Shown here in pieces: positions 17,077 to 25,876 of a stretch of 36,148 nucleotides of DNA. The stretch's first letter is position 1. The number at the start of each line of letters is the position of its first letter. Both the position numbers and the translations under genes were made by a program. This DNA comes from Desulfobacteraceae bacterium. Lineage in GTDB: Bacteria; Desulfobacterota; Desulfobacteria; Desulfobacterales; JAABTS01. Below the pieces are notes generated by a model. The model was not told the DNA's origin. It did no database searches and saw nothing but the letters and a program-made list of their open reading frames with translations. Location of the stretch: assembly GCA_011389735.1 (NCBI GenBank), contig JAABTS010000047.1:1-36148 (forward strand). Reading direction: 5' to 3'.

Positions 17077-17578
17077 TCGATCCGAACCGCGCTCCTTTCA
17101 TTTTGTCTCCAATGATTTTGCCTTCTTTCAACATCCGGTGATAATACTCCTTCATTGTTTCAGGATTAAAATCCGAAAAATCCCCTCCGGCGCTAAAATG
17201 GGTTTCGAATACTTTGCCCACGGCGTAGGTGGCGGCGCCCGCCAATGAAGGCATCGTGACAGCCCCGGCGGTTTGTCCCACGATCGGAATAAACTTGGCG
17301 AAACTAGACAGCGTTCCCGCCACGGATACGGAAACCGTACTTCCCGCCAACGCCGTAATAAAAGATTTGACCTCGGATTTTGAAAACGGAACGTCATATA
17401 TTTTCGCCAGTTTTCGCACCAGCTTGATTTGTACGGCGGTCAGGGCCGCAATATCGATCACCGGGAATGGAATCAGCCCGATTCCCATTGAACCGAAAGC
17501 GTATTTCCGGATGATCCGGTCGGCGGACCCTGAGCCTTCTTTTTTTTCGTTTTTTTTCTCGACTCGTTCATCAGTCAT
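17069..17578 (-). CDS. DUF697 family protein
   Basis: About 169 residues with a charged, lysine/glutamate-rich N-terminus (about 1-25). A DUF697-like helical region follows: RIIRKYAFGSMGIGLIPFPV, IDIAALTAVQIKLVRKLAK, YDVPFSKSEVKSFITALAGS, and then glycine/alanine-rich hydrophobic helices up to about 135. DUF697 (PF05128) occurs in membrane-associated proteins, often next to small GTPases, with a possible role in membrane remodelling; its function is not established. The ATG at 17578 has AGGAG 8 bases upstream, which favours it over a GTG at 17602. It begins 32 bases after the copA stop. Confidence 0.75.
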   Translation of the reverse strand: MTDERVEKKNEKKEGSGSADRIIRKYAFGSMGIGLIPFPVIDIAALTAVQIKLVRKLAKIYDVPFSKSEVKSFITALAGSTVSVSVAGTLSSFAKFIPIVGQTAGAVTMPSLAGAATYAVGKVFETHFSAGGDFSDFNPETMKEYYHRMLKEGKIIGDKMKGARFGSND

Positions 17579-17610
17579 GAATTTTTCTCCTGATATTGAC
17601 ACCCGCCGGT

Positions 17611-20064
17611 TTATGGTTTCCGGGATGGTGAGGATCGATAAAGCCGCAAGCTGTTCATCACCACGGTAATGCTGCTCAGAGACATGGCGAACGCGGCCAG
17701 AATAGGGTGAAGCTCCCGGAGCATAAACGGCATGGATGAAAAAGGATACAGAACTCCTGCCGCCACGGGAATTAACGCCGTATTATAAAAGAAGGCCCAG
17801 AACAGATTCTGACGGATAGTCCGCATGGTGCGACGGCTCAAGGCGACCGCCCGGTTCACCCCGTTCAAGTCGCCTCCGGACAGAATCACGTCCGCAGCTT
17901 CAATTGCAACGTCGGTTCCCGTGCCGATGGCAATGCCGATATCGGCGCGGGCCAGGGCCGGCGCATCGTTGACGCCATCGCCGACCATCGCGGTCATGGA
18001 GCCGCTTTTCCGGATTTCTTCGATTTTCAAGGATTTTTCGTCCGGCCGGACTTCAGCGTATATTTCATCGATATGGAGCTGTGATGCGATGGCCTGTGCG
18101 GTCTGCCGGTTGTCTCCGGTGAGCATGACGATTTTGAGATGCTGTTCATGGAGGGCTTTAACGGCGTCGGCGGCTTCGGGTCTCAAGACGTCCGACACAG
18201 CGATCACGCCTTCGATAAAGCTGTCTACCGCCGCCGGCATGACCGTTTTTCCCTGATTCCGCAATTCGGCCATACGATCCTCGACGCTATCGATGGATAT
18301 GTTCAGTTCTTCAAGCCAGGACGGTTTTCCCACATGTACGATACGCCCGCCAATTTCGCCTCGAACGCCCATGCCGCCGGTTGATTCGAAATCGACCGGA
18401 TCGCCCGGTTCCAGACCTCGCCGTTCCGCTTCACGGACGATGGCTTTTCCCAGTGGATGCTCGGACCCTTTCTCCACGGCCGCCACGATGGTTAGAAGCT
18501 CGTTTTCGCCAAAGGTTCCCGCCGATACGATATCCGTCACCACCGGATCGCCCGTTGTCAATGTCCCGGTTTTATCGAACACGATGGTTTGAAGGCGGGC
18601 CGCTGTTTCGAGCGCCCGGCTGCTTTTGAACAACACGCCCTGTTCCGCGCCCTTGCCTGTTCCGGCCATGATGGCGGTCGGGGTCGCCAGGCCCAGAGCG
18701 CAGGGACAGGCGATCACAAGAACCGCCACGAGCCGGATAATGGCCGGCGTAAACTCGCCGCCCGCAATCCACCATACAACGAAAGTCAGGACGGCGACGC
18801 CGATCACCGTCGGCACGAACACCCCCGCGACTTTGTCGGCCGTCGCCTGAATGGGGGCCTTGCTCCCCTGAGCTTCCTGAACCAGACGAATGATTTGCGC
18901 CAGCGCCGTATCTTTACCGACTTTTTCAGCCTTGAATTTAAGCATCCCCTGCACATTCAGGGCGCCGCCGACCACTTTATCGCCGGGCTTTTTATCGACC
19001 GGCAACGGTTCTCCACTGAGCATGGATTCATTTACCGAAGACGCGCCTTCCGCGACTTCGCCGTCCACCGGGATACTCCTGCCGGGCCGGACAATAATCA
19101 TATCCCCCACGACAACATCGGACAGAGGTATTTCGTTTTCCTTGCCGTCTCTGAGCACCACTGCGGTCTTTGGACTGAGATCCATGAGCTTCCGAATCGC
19201 TTCGCCGGTTTTTCCCTTGGTTCTGCTTTCAAGGAGTTTGCCCAGCTTGATCAAGGTGATGATCACCGCCGAAGTTTCGAAATACACATGGTCTCCGAGC
19301 GCCGGAATGAGCATTACGAAAATGGAATACACATAGGCGGTGCTCGATCCCAGGGCTACCAGCACATCCATGTTCGCGGTCTTGTTGCGCAAAGATTTGA
19401 ACGCTCCTGTGTAATAATCCCACCCTGTATAAAATTGAACCGGCGTGGCCAGAAACAAAAACAGCAGGTTTACCCAGGGCGCATGGCTCCAGGCTCCGAT
19501 GAGACCGAAATCCCTGCCCATGCTGAGTACAAATAGAACGGAGGCGAAAACGGCGCCGATCACGAATTTACGGGTTTGATCCCGAATTTCTGCTTTTCGG
19601 GCAGCTCGCTCGGCGTCTTCTGCCGATTCAGCGTCCTCTCCACTGATAATGGCCCCATAACCCGCTTTTTCAATAGCTCCGGCCAAATCTTTCGGTGTTG
19701 TCAAAGTTGGAATATAATCGATCGACGCCCGTTCGGAGGCGAAGTTGACCGATGCGTTCAGGACGCCCGGCGTCCTCTTGTTCAATGTCCGTTCGATATT
19801 GGCCGAGCAATTGGCGCAGGTCATTCCGGTGACCGGGAACTCCAGACGGGCGGCGGTCACCCCGTAACCGGCCTTTCTGATTCGTTCCACTATGTCCGAC
19901 AGTTTTGTTTTATTAGGATCGTAGGTCACGGACGCCTGTTCCGACGCGAAATTAACGCCCGCTTCAACCACGCCCGCTTCCTTTTTAAGGCCGCGCTCGA
20001 TGTTCATGGCGCAATTGGCGCAAGTCATCCCTGTAACGGGAATTACAACCGTTTTTGATGCCAT
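17611..20064 (-). CDS. copA: Copper-translocating P1B-type ATPase
   Basis: Protein of 817 residues that exports Cu(I) across the inner membrane using ATP. It has two N-terminal heavy-metal-associated domains with CANC motifs (Cys15/Cys18 and Cys83/Cys86), eight membrane segments, and the transmembrane CPC metal site at 453-455. It also has the actuator SGE motif, the phosphorylated Asp in DKTGTLT (497-503), the SEHPLG nucleotide-binding motif, and [10 protein letters not shown]. The helix 7 and 8 residues FFYNTALIP and [13 protein letters not shown] match Cu(I) specificity (P1B-1). AAGGAT lies upstream of the start. A small HMA protein precedes it; DUF697 and CPBP genes follow. Confidence 0.95.
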   Translation of the reverse strand: MASKTVVIPVTGMTCANCAMNIERGLKKEAGVVEAGVNFASEQASVTYDPNKTKLSDIVERIRKAGYGVTAARLEFPVTGMTCANCSANIERTLNKRTPGVLNASVNFASERASIDYIPTLTTPKDLAGAIEKAGYGAIISGEDAESAEDAERAARKAEIRDQTRKFVIGAVFASVLFVLSMGRDFGLIGAWSHAPWVNLLFLFLATPVQFYTGWDYYTGAFKSLRNKTANMDVLVALGSSTAYVYSIFVMLIPALGDHVYFETSAVIITLIKLGKLLESRTKGKTGEAIRKLMDLSPKTAVVLRDGKENEIPLSDVVVGDMIIVRPGRSIPVDGEVAEGASSVNESMLSGEPLPVDKKPGDKVVGGALNVQGMLKFKAEKVGKDTALAQIIRLVQEAQGSKAPIQATADKVAGVFVPTVIGVAVLTFVVWWIAGGEFTPAIIRLVAVLVIACPCALGLATPTAIMAGTGKGAEQGVLFKSSRALETAARLQTIVFDKTGTLTTGDPVVTDIVSAGTFGENELLTIVAAVEKGSEHPLGKAIVREAERRGLEPGDPVDFESTGGMGVRGEIGGRIVHVGKPSWLEELNISIDSVEDRMAELRNQGKTVMPAAVDSFIEGVIAVSDVLRPEAADAVKALHEQHLKIVMLTGDNRQTAQAIASQLHIDEIYAEVRPDEKSLKIEEIRKSGSMTAMVGDGVNDAPALARADIGIAIGTGTDVAIEAADVILSGGDLNGVNRAVALSRRTMRTIRQNLFWAFFYNTALIPVAAGVLYPFSSMPFMLRELHPILAAFAMSLSSITVVMNSLRLYRSSPSRKP

Positions 20065-20127
20065 ATCGGAAATTTATCCTTATCATGAGGCCTCCGGGGC
20101 AACCTCGGAGGCCCTCCGGTTTACAGG

Positions 20128-20334
20128 TCAGGCTGACGCCGGATAATTAATCTCTTTCAGTGTTTCAATAATTGTGGCTTCTGTCGCGGGGGCGTCCCAT
20201 TCCACGGATACTGTTTTTGTATCGGGATCGCCTTCGACTGTTAAAACACCGTCAATCTCCGACAATTCAGTCTTGATCGACATTACACAATGGCCGCAAC
20301 TGATATTGGGGATGTTAAATGTCTTGCTTTTCAT
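20128..20334 (-). CDS. Small heavy-metal-associated (HMA) protein, CopZ-like
   Basis: Protein of 68 residues, the size of single-domain copper chaperones. The metal site ISCGHCVMSIKTELS (Cys-x-x-Cys) is followed by the beta-alpha-beta-beta-alpha-beta pattern with GVLTVEGDPDTKTVSVEW and ETLKEINYP. The GHC order, with His between the cysteines, matches a subset of copper and mercury-type HMA domains. It probably hands Cu(I) to the CopA encoded 63 bases downstream. The ATG at 20334 is chosen because AGAGGTTATACT precedes it; an in-frame start at 20391 would add a lysine-rich extension without a binding site. Confidence 0.85.
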   Translation of the reverse strand: MKSKTFNIPNISCGHCVMSIKTELSEIDGVLTVEGDPDTKTVSVEWDAPATEATIIETLKEINYPASA

Positions 20335-20381
20335 AGTATAACCTCTTTTTTTGGGACCGTCTTTTTTACTCCCGCTTTTAT

Positions 20382-20407
20382 TCTTGCTCAAGATTTTCCG
20401 GGCAAGA
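20382..20407. promoter_or_regulatory. Candidate metal-regulator operator upstream of the copper genes
   Basis: A perfect inverted repeat TCTTGC (20382-20387) / GCAAGA (20402-20407) with a 14-base gap lies about 50 bases upstream of the HMA start. The left arm is also half of a tighter palindrome, TCTTG-CT-CAAGA. Copper-responsive repressors and MerR-type activators bind sites of this kind, but no regulator gene is present here and the match to any known consensus is loose. Confidence 0.3.
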
Positions 20408-20506
20408 TCAGGAGCTATAGCTTTTCAGACAATTAATTTCACCGCGTTTTCGGTTCACGAATATACGATTTTTAGGCGTCCTTCATCTGTCAGTTTACAC
20501 TTTGAA

Positions 20507-20642
20507 ATCCCGATCCCGATCCCGACTTGGAAAGTGTCAACCACTTTCCTGGGTTTATGAAGGATGCCGATTTTTATTATGTTAAATGTTGAATGTGAGT
20601 CCCCCATTTAACATTCAACATTCAACATTCAACATTCAACAT
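20507..20642. repeat. Short tandem repeats: GATCCC hexamers and ACATTCA heptamers with hairpin
   Basis: About three GATCCC units end near 20525. At 20579-20596, ATGTTAAATGTTGAATGT is followed by an array of ACATTCA heptamers (about 20611-20642, roughly 4.5 units). The two can fold into an 18-bp stem with one mismatch. A related array with the same leading bases (GAGTCCC-CATTTAACATT) lies at 30671-30751. Confidence 0.85.
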
Positions 20643-20687
20643 GAATAATTTGGCGTTCAACACAAAATGCAACAATTTCGGGGCGGC

Positions 20688-20715
20688 CGCCTTGTGAAAT
20701 TTGATTTCCGGAAGG
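20688..20715 (+). repeat. Dispersed intergenic repeat, copy 2
   Basis: CGCCTTGTGAAATTTGATTT with CCGGAAGG after it. Same family as 4431-4460; inverted copies lie near 30256-30280. Confidence 0.65.
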
Positions 20716-20751
20716 CTATATGAACCGAACGAACCCCGTACGAGATTGTGT

Positions 20752-21753
20752 TCACCCGCTTATCCAATCATCGACAAGGGTGACAACGCCCCCTCCAGCG
20801 TCCATAGACACCGTAGCGCCGATGGGAAATGTGAACATCGGATGGGTGTGGCTGCAATCAAATTCGGCTAAAATAGGGAAATTTACATCCCCGGCGACTT
20901 CCAAAAGAATTTCCCAGGGCTGCTTACCGGTTCCCTGGTCGTCGAATCGTTCATGCTTTCCGAGCAACAATCCGCCGATCCGTTCAAACACTCCGTTCAA
21001 TTCAAGAAAGGTAAACAACTTTTCGGTAAACGACGCGGTTTTAGCGGTGTCTTCGATCAGGAGAATATCGTTTTCATTGATTTCCGGCATATAAGGGCTT
21101 CCCCATATTCCGGTTATGGCGTTAAGGTTGCCGCATATCGCCCGGCCTTGAGCTGTTCCTGGGTTCACCGTAATCCAACCGTTTTCGCGCTGTTCCTTTG
21201 CTTTTTCCCATTCTTCCCAGTTGATGAATTCATCCGTCCAGAATGGAAAGGGTTTGTATTCATAGGGTTTCTCCGGCTCCATCAAAATATCTCGAAATGA
21301 AGAAAAGGTGTAATCCACGAAAGGGGGGAATTCGCCGAACGATGGAATCAAGGCGGGGCCGTAAAAGGTGATGACGTTTGTTTGAGCGTATACGCCAAGC
21401 TGAATGGCGGTGACATCCGAATATCCGACCAGAATTTTCGGATTTTCGATAAAGGCCGCGTAATCGATATATGGAAGCAGTGAGTTGGAATTGAGCCCGC
21501 CCATTGCGGAAATAATACATTTAATATCCGGATTTCGTATGAGTTCGTTCAATTCGCCGGCTCGTTCCAGGGCGTTCCCCGCCCGGTAAAAATCCTTTTT
21601 ACCCGTCAGGTTTCCCGAAACCAGGTTGAACCCTTTGTTGGATAAATATTCAAGCGAGCGGGCGAATCGTTTCGGCGCCGTGGCCGTAGCCGGAGTCGCA
21701 GGGGAATAAAAGGCGATAGTGTCACCCGTGTTCAGTCTTTCAGGTAATATCAT
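20752..21753 (-). CDS. S66 peptidase, LD-carboxypeptidase/MccF-like
   Basis: About 333 residues. The serine peptidase S66 pattern is present: nucleophile Ser112 in VGYSDVTAIQLG, Glu in LLIEDTAKTASFTEKLF, His in CSHTHPMFTFPIG, and the loop SAMGGLNSNSLLPYID. The last resembles MccF more than the RGGYG loop of LdcA. LdcA trims the terminal D-Ala from murein tetrapeptides during recycling. MccF removes the toxic group of microcin C and related compounds. The sequence fits the MccF-like branch best. ATG 21753 follows GGAGACATTACT, and an upstream TTG is less likely. The gene lies 16 bases after moaA and probably shares its transcript. No signal peptide is seen, so it should be cytoplasmic. Confidence 0.85.
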   Translation of the reverse strand: MILPERLNTGDTIAFYSPATPATATAPKRFARSLEYLSNKGFNLVSGNLTGKKDFYRAGNALERAGELNELIRNPDIKCIISAMGGLNSNSLLPYIDYAAFIENPKILVGYSDVTAIQLGVYAQTNVITFYGPALIPSFGEFPPFVDYTFSSFRDILMEPEKPYEYKPFPFWTDEFINWEEWEKAKEQRENGWITVNPGTAQGRAICGNLNAITGIWGSPYMPEINENDILLIEDTAKTASFTEKLFTFLELNGVFERIGGLLLGKHERFDDQGTGKQPWEILLEVAGDVNFPILAEFDCSHTHPMFTFPIGATVSMDAGGGVVTLVDDWISG

Positions 21754-21769
21754 AGTAATGTCTCCAATC

Positions 21770-22762
21770 TTACCCTCCAATGCACGACATCTCCGCCGGC
21801 GCCCGATAGTCGGGAATCACGCCGAGAGTATGCCGGTGCGGTTTCATTTGAACCGATTCCAGGACGGCCGATTTCAATTTGTCATCGTTTTCACCGTTCC
21901 GGATCAGTGTTTTCAAGTCTATCTGGTCGTTGGACAAGAGGCACGACCTTAGATAACCGCCGGCGGTCAGGCGAAGCCGATTGCACCGGTCGCAAAAATG
22001 ATGGCTAACCGGCCGGATGAACCCGATTTCACCGGCGGCGCCTTTAAATTTATACCGGACGGCCGGTCCGTCATGAATTTCCGCCGCAACCGGAACGGGT
22101 TCGCCCAATGTTTTAATCCTGTTCATGATTTCCGAATACGGCAGAAAAAGTTCCGGAGCCGATGAATGGCTGCTGATGGGCATGTATTCAATGAACCGGA
22201 TATGAAACGGCAGTTTGAACGACAGTGCCGCGATATCGGCTAGTTCGTCGTCATTGATGTTTTTCATGGCCACAACATTCAATTTAATCGGATTCATACC
22301 GGCTTCGTGAGCCGCCTCAATAGCCCTCCAGACCCGGCTGAATCCATCCCGGCCGGAAATGGATTCGTATTTTCGGCGGTTCAAGGTGTCGAGGCTGATA
22401 TTGATGCGTCGAACACCGGCTTTCAGGATGTCTTCAAGATATCGTTCCAGAAGAATACCGTTGGTTGTCAAAGATATATCCGAAAGCGTCTTTATGCCGG
22501 CCAGTTCGTTTAAAAATTCCGGAAGCCCTTTGCGCACAAGCGGTTCGCCGCCGGTAACCCGGATCTTGTTGATTCCCATCGAGGTTCCTATCCGGACAAT
22601 GCGGAGTATTTCTTCGTACCGGAGCACCTCTTCCGGCGGGAGCTTTTTGATCGCGTGTATAGGAGATACGCAGTATACGCATGAAAGATTACAGCGATCC
22701 GTAACGGATACACGAAGATAATTGAGCCTGCGGTTGTATTTATCGATCAGCATACCGGTCAT
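21770..22762 (-). CDS. moaA: GTP 3',8-cyclase, molybdenum cofactor biosynthesis
   Basis: Protein of 330 residues, normal for MoaA, a radical SAM enzyme that converts GTP to 3',8-cyclo-dihydro-GTP in the first step of molybdopterin synthesis. The SAM-cluster motif RCNLSCVYC (Cys24, Cys28, Cys31) is intact. So are TGGEPLVRKG, the second-cluster motif FCDRCNRLRLTAGGYLRSCL, and a C-terminal Gly-Gly (CIGG) required for activity. The start overlaps the stop of the HEAT/PilZ gene upstream (ATGA), so translation is likely coupled. No other moa or moe gene is in the window. Confidence 0.95.
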   Translation of the reverse strand: MTGMLIDKYNRRLNYLRVSVTDRCNLSCVYCVSPIHAIKKLPPEEVLRYEEILRIVRIGTSMGINKIRVTGGEPLVRKGLPEFLNELAGIKTLSDISLTTNGILLERYLEDILKAGVRRINISLDTLNRRKYESISGRDGFSRVWRAIEAAHEAGMNPIKLNVVAMKNINDDELADIAALSFKLPFHIRFIEYMPISSHSSAPELFLPYSEIMNRIKTLGEPVPVAAEIHDGPAVRYKFKGAAGEIGFIRPVSHHFCDRCNRLRLTAGGYLRSCLLSNDQIDLKTLIRNGENDDKLKSAVLESVQMKPHRHTLGVIPDYRAPAEMSCIGG

Positions 22763-25755
22763 TTCTGTTTGGGGATTAAAAGCGGCAAGGGCTCGTCAAA
22801 CGCGAAATGAACGGAAAAGCGATTGGAATCCGGTTTGTTGACGGCGACGATTGCGCCTGTGACGTCGATGGGGTATTGCTGCTTTTTGATCGTCAACGCG
22901 AAGTTTAAATTGAGTCGCCGGTTCAAAAATAAGGACGCTCCTTCATTTTGACCTTCTACCGAAAAACAAAGGCCGCCCGCGCTGATGTTGATCATTTCCC
23001 CGGGTATTTCCGGGCTTTCGGGTTTTTCGGATTCATCGAGCGGCAGACCCGATAATTTGCATGCGTAACCAAGGCGTTTGTATTCCCGCCGGTCAAGATC
23101 TTCCCGGTTACGAATGAGTTCGGAAAATTTTTCATGGTCAAAACAATATCCTTTTAATTTGGATTCCATTTCCGGAAAGTCGGATTTGCATGTTTCCAGG
23201 AATTCGGAGGTGAGGACTTTGATTTCGGCGTCGGTATGGGCGAGGAGTGTTTCGGTGCATACGGTGATTTCGAAAAACGAGCGCGACCCTGCAATATCGC
23301 CGGGAGTCAGTCTTTTGATAAGAATATCTTCGCCGCCGCGCCGAAACGTCAAAGAAAACTCACCCTGTTCGATGAAAAAGAGTTTGTCGTTTGAGCGCCC
23401 CTGTTTTAAAAGCGGTTGTCCGGATTTGACCCGGGCCTTTTTCAATGCGCTATCGAGCGCGCCGGTTTCTTCTTCTGAAAGCCTGTGGTAAAGTCCCGCC
23501 CATTTGGCGGCGTCATCATAGGGGATCGGTTGTTCATCTTCGGGAACCTTGTCTTTGAGCGTATCCGCCGGTCCAGGTTGTTTTTCCTCCTGTATGGATT
23601 CATGCGTCGCGGTATCCGGCTGTTCGACTTTTTCCGGGGGCGCGGTTTTTACCTCCGGCCGCTTTTTGGGTTTTTCTTTCGCATAACTGATTGATTCAAG
23701 AGCCTTTTCGGCCGCCTGTTTCACTTTTTCATCAAAGGGTTTATCCCCCATAAGTCCTTTTTTCCGCTGTCCGATAATTTCCGTCAGATACGATACAGCT
23801 TCCGTGGAACCGATATTGCCCAGGGCGATACAAACTTTTTCGGCGATTTCATTCCGATAGCGGGATTTGTTTTCAAAGAGCGCCAGCAGTTCCGGAACCG
23901 CTTTTTCCGATTCAAGCGCGCCCAGCATCGCGGCGATATCCATTTTCAACCGGTCGTCCGCATCGGATAATTCGGAGATAAGTATTTCTTCCGTTTGAGG
24001 GCCGCCAATATTGTAGATCGCATTGACAGCTTCCCGTTGAACTCTGAAATCACCGAATTTCAGGTAAGGAAGAATCAGTTCGAATTCGGATTCCTTTCCC
24101 GCTTTCCCGATCAACAAAACCAGATTCCGAATAAAATACCACGGTTTTCCCTCGGCGATCCTTTCCGTCAACACCGGCATGGCGAGCGCTCCGATATCGG
24201 TGATAAGCTGGAGAATACGCGACCGTTCATACCGGTCCTTGCTCAATCGCAATAATTCCACAAGGTTTTCGGCCGCCCGGTCACCCAAAATAATCAATAA
24301 CCTGACCGCTTCATCTCGTTTGTCGTTATCGTTTGTCTGGAATTCATTGATTAACGGTTCCAGAACATCATCGGAGGCAATATTGCGAAGTATCGTGCGG
24401 ATCGATTCCTGAATTTCATCATGCTTTTCGATTTCGCCTCGCCGGATCTTTGAAAGCGGGGTAAGAAGCGATTCAGCCTCCTCATAGCGGCCGTTCAAAA
24501 TCATGTCTTGGGCGAGGGTGCGGATCAGAGACCCGAACTGATCCAGCGCAGGCGACGGTTCCGAAATAACGGCAGCCCATTCGGACGCCTTTTTCCCTAA
24601 ACCGGCCAGAAACTCGCCATGAGTTTCCGGGTCCAGTTCGCCGGAAACCGCCGCCAAAACAGGCGCAACCTGTATACATGCGTTTTGGTCGTCACTGCCA
24701 AGCCCTTCGCATAGAGTGCTTAAAATGGCGTAGGCGGATTTAATCTTTTCTTTTGACAGCAATTGACTGACGGTCCTGGGCACGGCTTCAAGCACTTTTT
24801 CATCACCCAGATAAGTGGTTTCACCCTTGAGTATGCTGTTTATTCCCGCGGTCGCATGAGCTCGAAGCGCTTCTTTTTTGGCTTTTTCTTCGGCCTCCCG
24901 GGCTTTCAAAGCCTCCCGATAAGATTTTCCTTTTTCCGATGAAATCAGGCTTTCATAGGCATGCTTAATTGTCTCCGCCTCGGATGAATCAACCCCGCTT
25001 TCTCCGGATTCGATTTCCCGGACAACCCCCCTGAACCGGTCGAGCATTTTGTCAAAACGTTCCTGATCCATATTTTCAACGATATAATTGAGCATTCCAC
25101 TGCCGACATCGCCTCGCATATTTTGGGTGAGAACCATGACTATTACGTCGTCCGGTTTTTTCATCAAGGATTCGGCCAGTAGCCGGGACACCTCGTCTTT
25201 GTATTCGGGTTCGAGGACATCTTCGAGAGTCGATATCATCGGCACAAAGGATTCTTTGACCACATCCGCCCGTTTTTCTCCCTTTTTGGTGACCTCATGG
25301 TTTTTGTCCACGGCGACATAAACCTTCTGGTCAAGCTCGATATGGGGGAGGCGTTCATCTTTCAAGATATTTTGAAGCCCCCCGCCTTCCTTGAGTTCAT
25401 TCGGCTTGCGGCTCATTACCTCCAGAAGAACGCCCAATTCTTCGATCGTCAGTCCTTTTTTCAATGTCAGGCTCTTAATTTCAAGACTGGTCATCAGATC
25501 CTGGAAGGATGTCACCTGAGGCGACCGCCGGTCTTTTTCATCGAGAGGCCGGTCGCAAATCAGCAGTGTGCCTTCAGATTCGGCGAATGCAACCTGGTCC
25601 ATCGATTCAAAAATGATGTTTATATTGTTAAAGGCTTTATCGAGAGCGTTTTTGGTGGAAGTGCTGGTGGATGGATACAGCCGGATATTACGAATCGCGG
25701 CATTAACGCCGATCATCGTCCTGACCGCTTTTTTCTGAATATCGCCGTCCGTCAT
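22759..25755 (-). CDS. HEAT-repeat / cNMP-binding-like / PilZ protein A
   Basis: Protein of 998 residues. Residues 1-150 form a domain seen in other HEAT and signalling proteins (RNIRLYPSTS, then LTIEELGVLLEVM). A helical, lysine/glutamate-rich linker follows (240-300), then a HEAT-type array (about 303-685) that includes KPWYFIRNLVLLIGKAG. Next come a proline/lysine/glutamate-rich linker (690-750), a cyclic-nucleotide-binding-like beta roll (about 775-880; KLFFIEQGEFSLTF, LTPGDIAG), and a PilZ domain (about 888-985). The PilZ domain carries the c-di-GMP motifs RREYKR and NISAGG. The cNMP pocket lacks the usual Glu and Arg-Ser/Thr-Ala positions. It has no membrane segment. It is probably a c-di-GMP-responsive scaffold. 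The start has GGAG 6 bases upstream. Confidence 0.8.
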   Translation of the reverse strand: MTDGDIQKKAVRTMIGVNAAIRNIRLYPSTSTSTKNALDKAFNNINIIFESMDQVAFAESEGTLLICDRPLDEKDRRSPQVTSFQDLMTSLEIKSLTLKKGLTIEELGVLLEVMSRKPNELKEGGGLQNILKDERLPHIELDQKVYVAVDKNHEVTKKGEKRADVVKESFVPMISTLEDVLEPEYKDEVSRLLAESLMKKPDDVIVMVLTQNMRGDVGSGMLNYIVENMDQERFDKMLDRFRGVVREIESGESGVDSSEAETIKHAYESLISSEKGKSYREALKAREAEEKAKKEALRAHATAGINSILKGETTYLGDEKVLEAVPRTVSQLLSKEKIKSAYAILSTLCEGLGSDDQNACIQVAPVLAAVSGELDPETHGEFLAGLGKKASEWAAVISEPSPALDQFGSLIRTLAQDMILNGRYEEAESLLTPLSKIRRGEIEKHDEIQESIRTILRNIASDDVLEPLINEFQTNDNDKRDEAVRLLIILGDRAAENLVELLRLSKDRYERSRILQLITDIGALAMPVLTERIAEGKPWYFIRNLVLLIGKAGKESEFELILPYLKFGDFRVQREAVNAIYNIGGPQTEEILISELSDADDRLKMDIAAMLGALESEKAVPELLALFENKSRYRNEIAEKVCIALGNIGSTEAVSYLTEIIGQRKKGLMGDKPFDEKVKQAAEKALESISYAKEKPKKRPEVKTAPPEKVEQPDTATHESIQEEKQPGPADTLKDKVPEDEQPIPYDDAAKWAGLYHRLSEEETGALDSALKKARVKSGQPLLKQGRSNDKLFFIEQGEFSLTFRRGGEDILIKRLTPGDIAGSRSFFEITVCTETLLAHTDAEIKVLTSEFLETCKSDFPEMESKLKGYCFDHEKFSELIRNREDLDRREYKRLGYACKLSGLPLDESEKPESPEIPGEMINISAGGLCFSVEGQNEGASLFLNRRLNLNFALTIKKQQYPIDVTGAIVAVNKPDSNRFSVHFAFDEPLPLLIPKQK

Positions 25756-25876
25756 GATTGACTCCGAATCCTACAGGTTTAATATTGATTTAGAGTTGAA
25801 TGGGAACCAAAAACAACCTTACGGAAATCTATATCATACTTTCGCGGAAAAATCGACCTTTTTGTCACGGCCCGGA

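Noticed and set aside
18589-19536. Long plus-strand open frame opposite copA
   Set aside because: Shadow frame favoured by the GC-rich third positions of copA. It has no start signal and no recognisable domain.
20604-20642. Possible CRISPR-like repeat array
   Set aside because: Units are 7 bases long without spacers, so it is a short tandem repeat and not a CRISPR.
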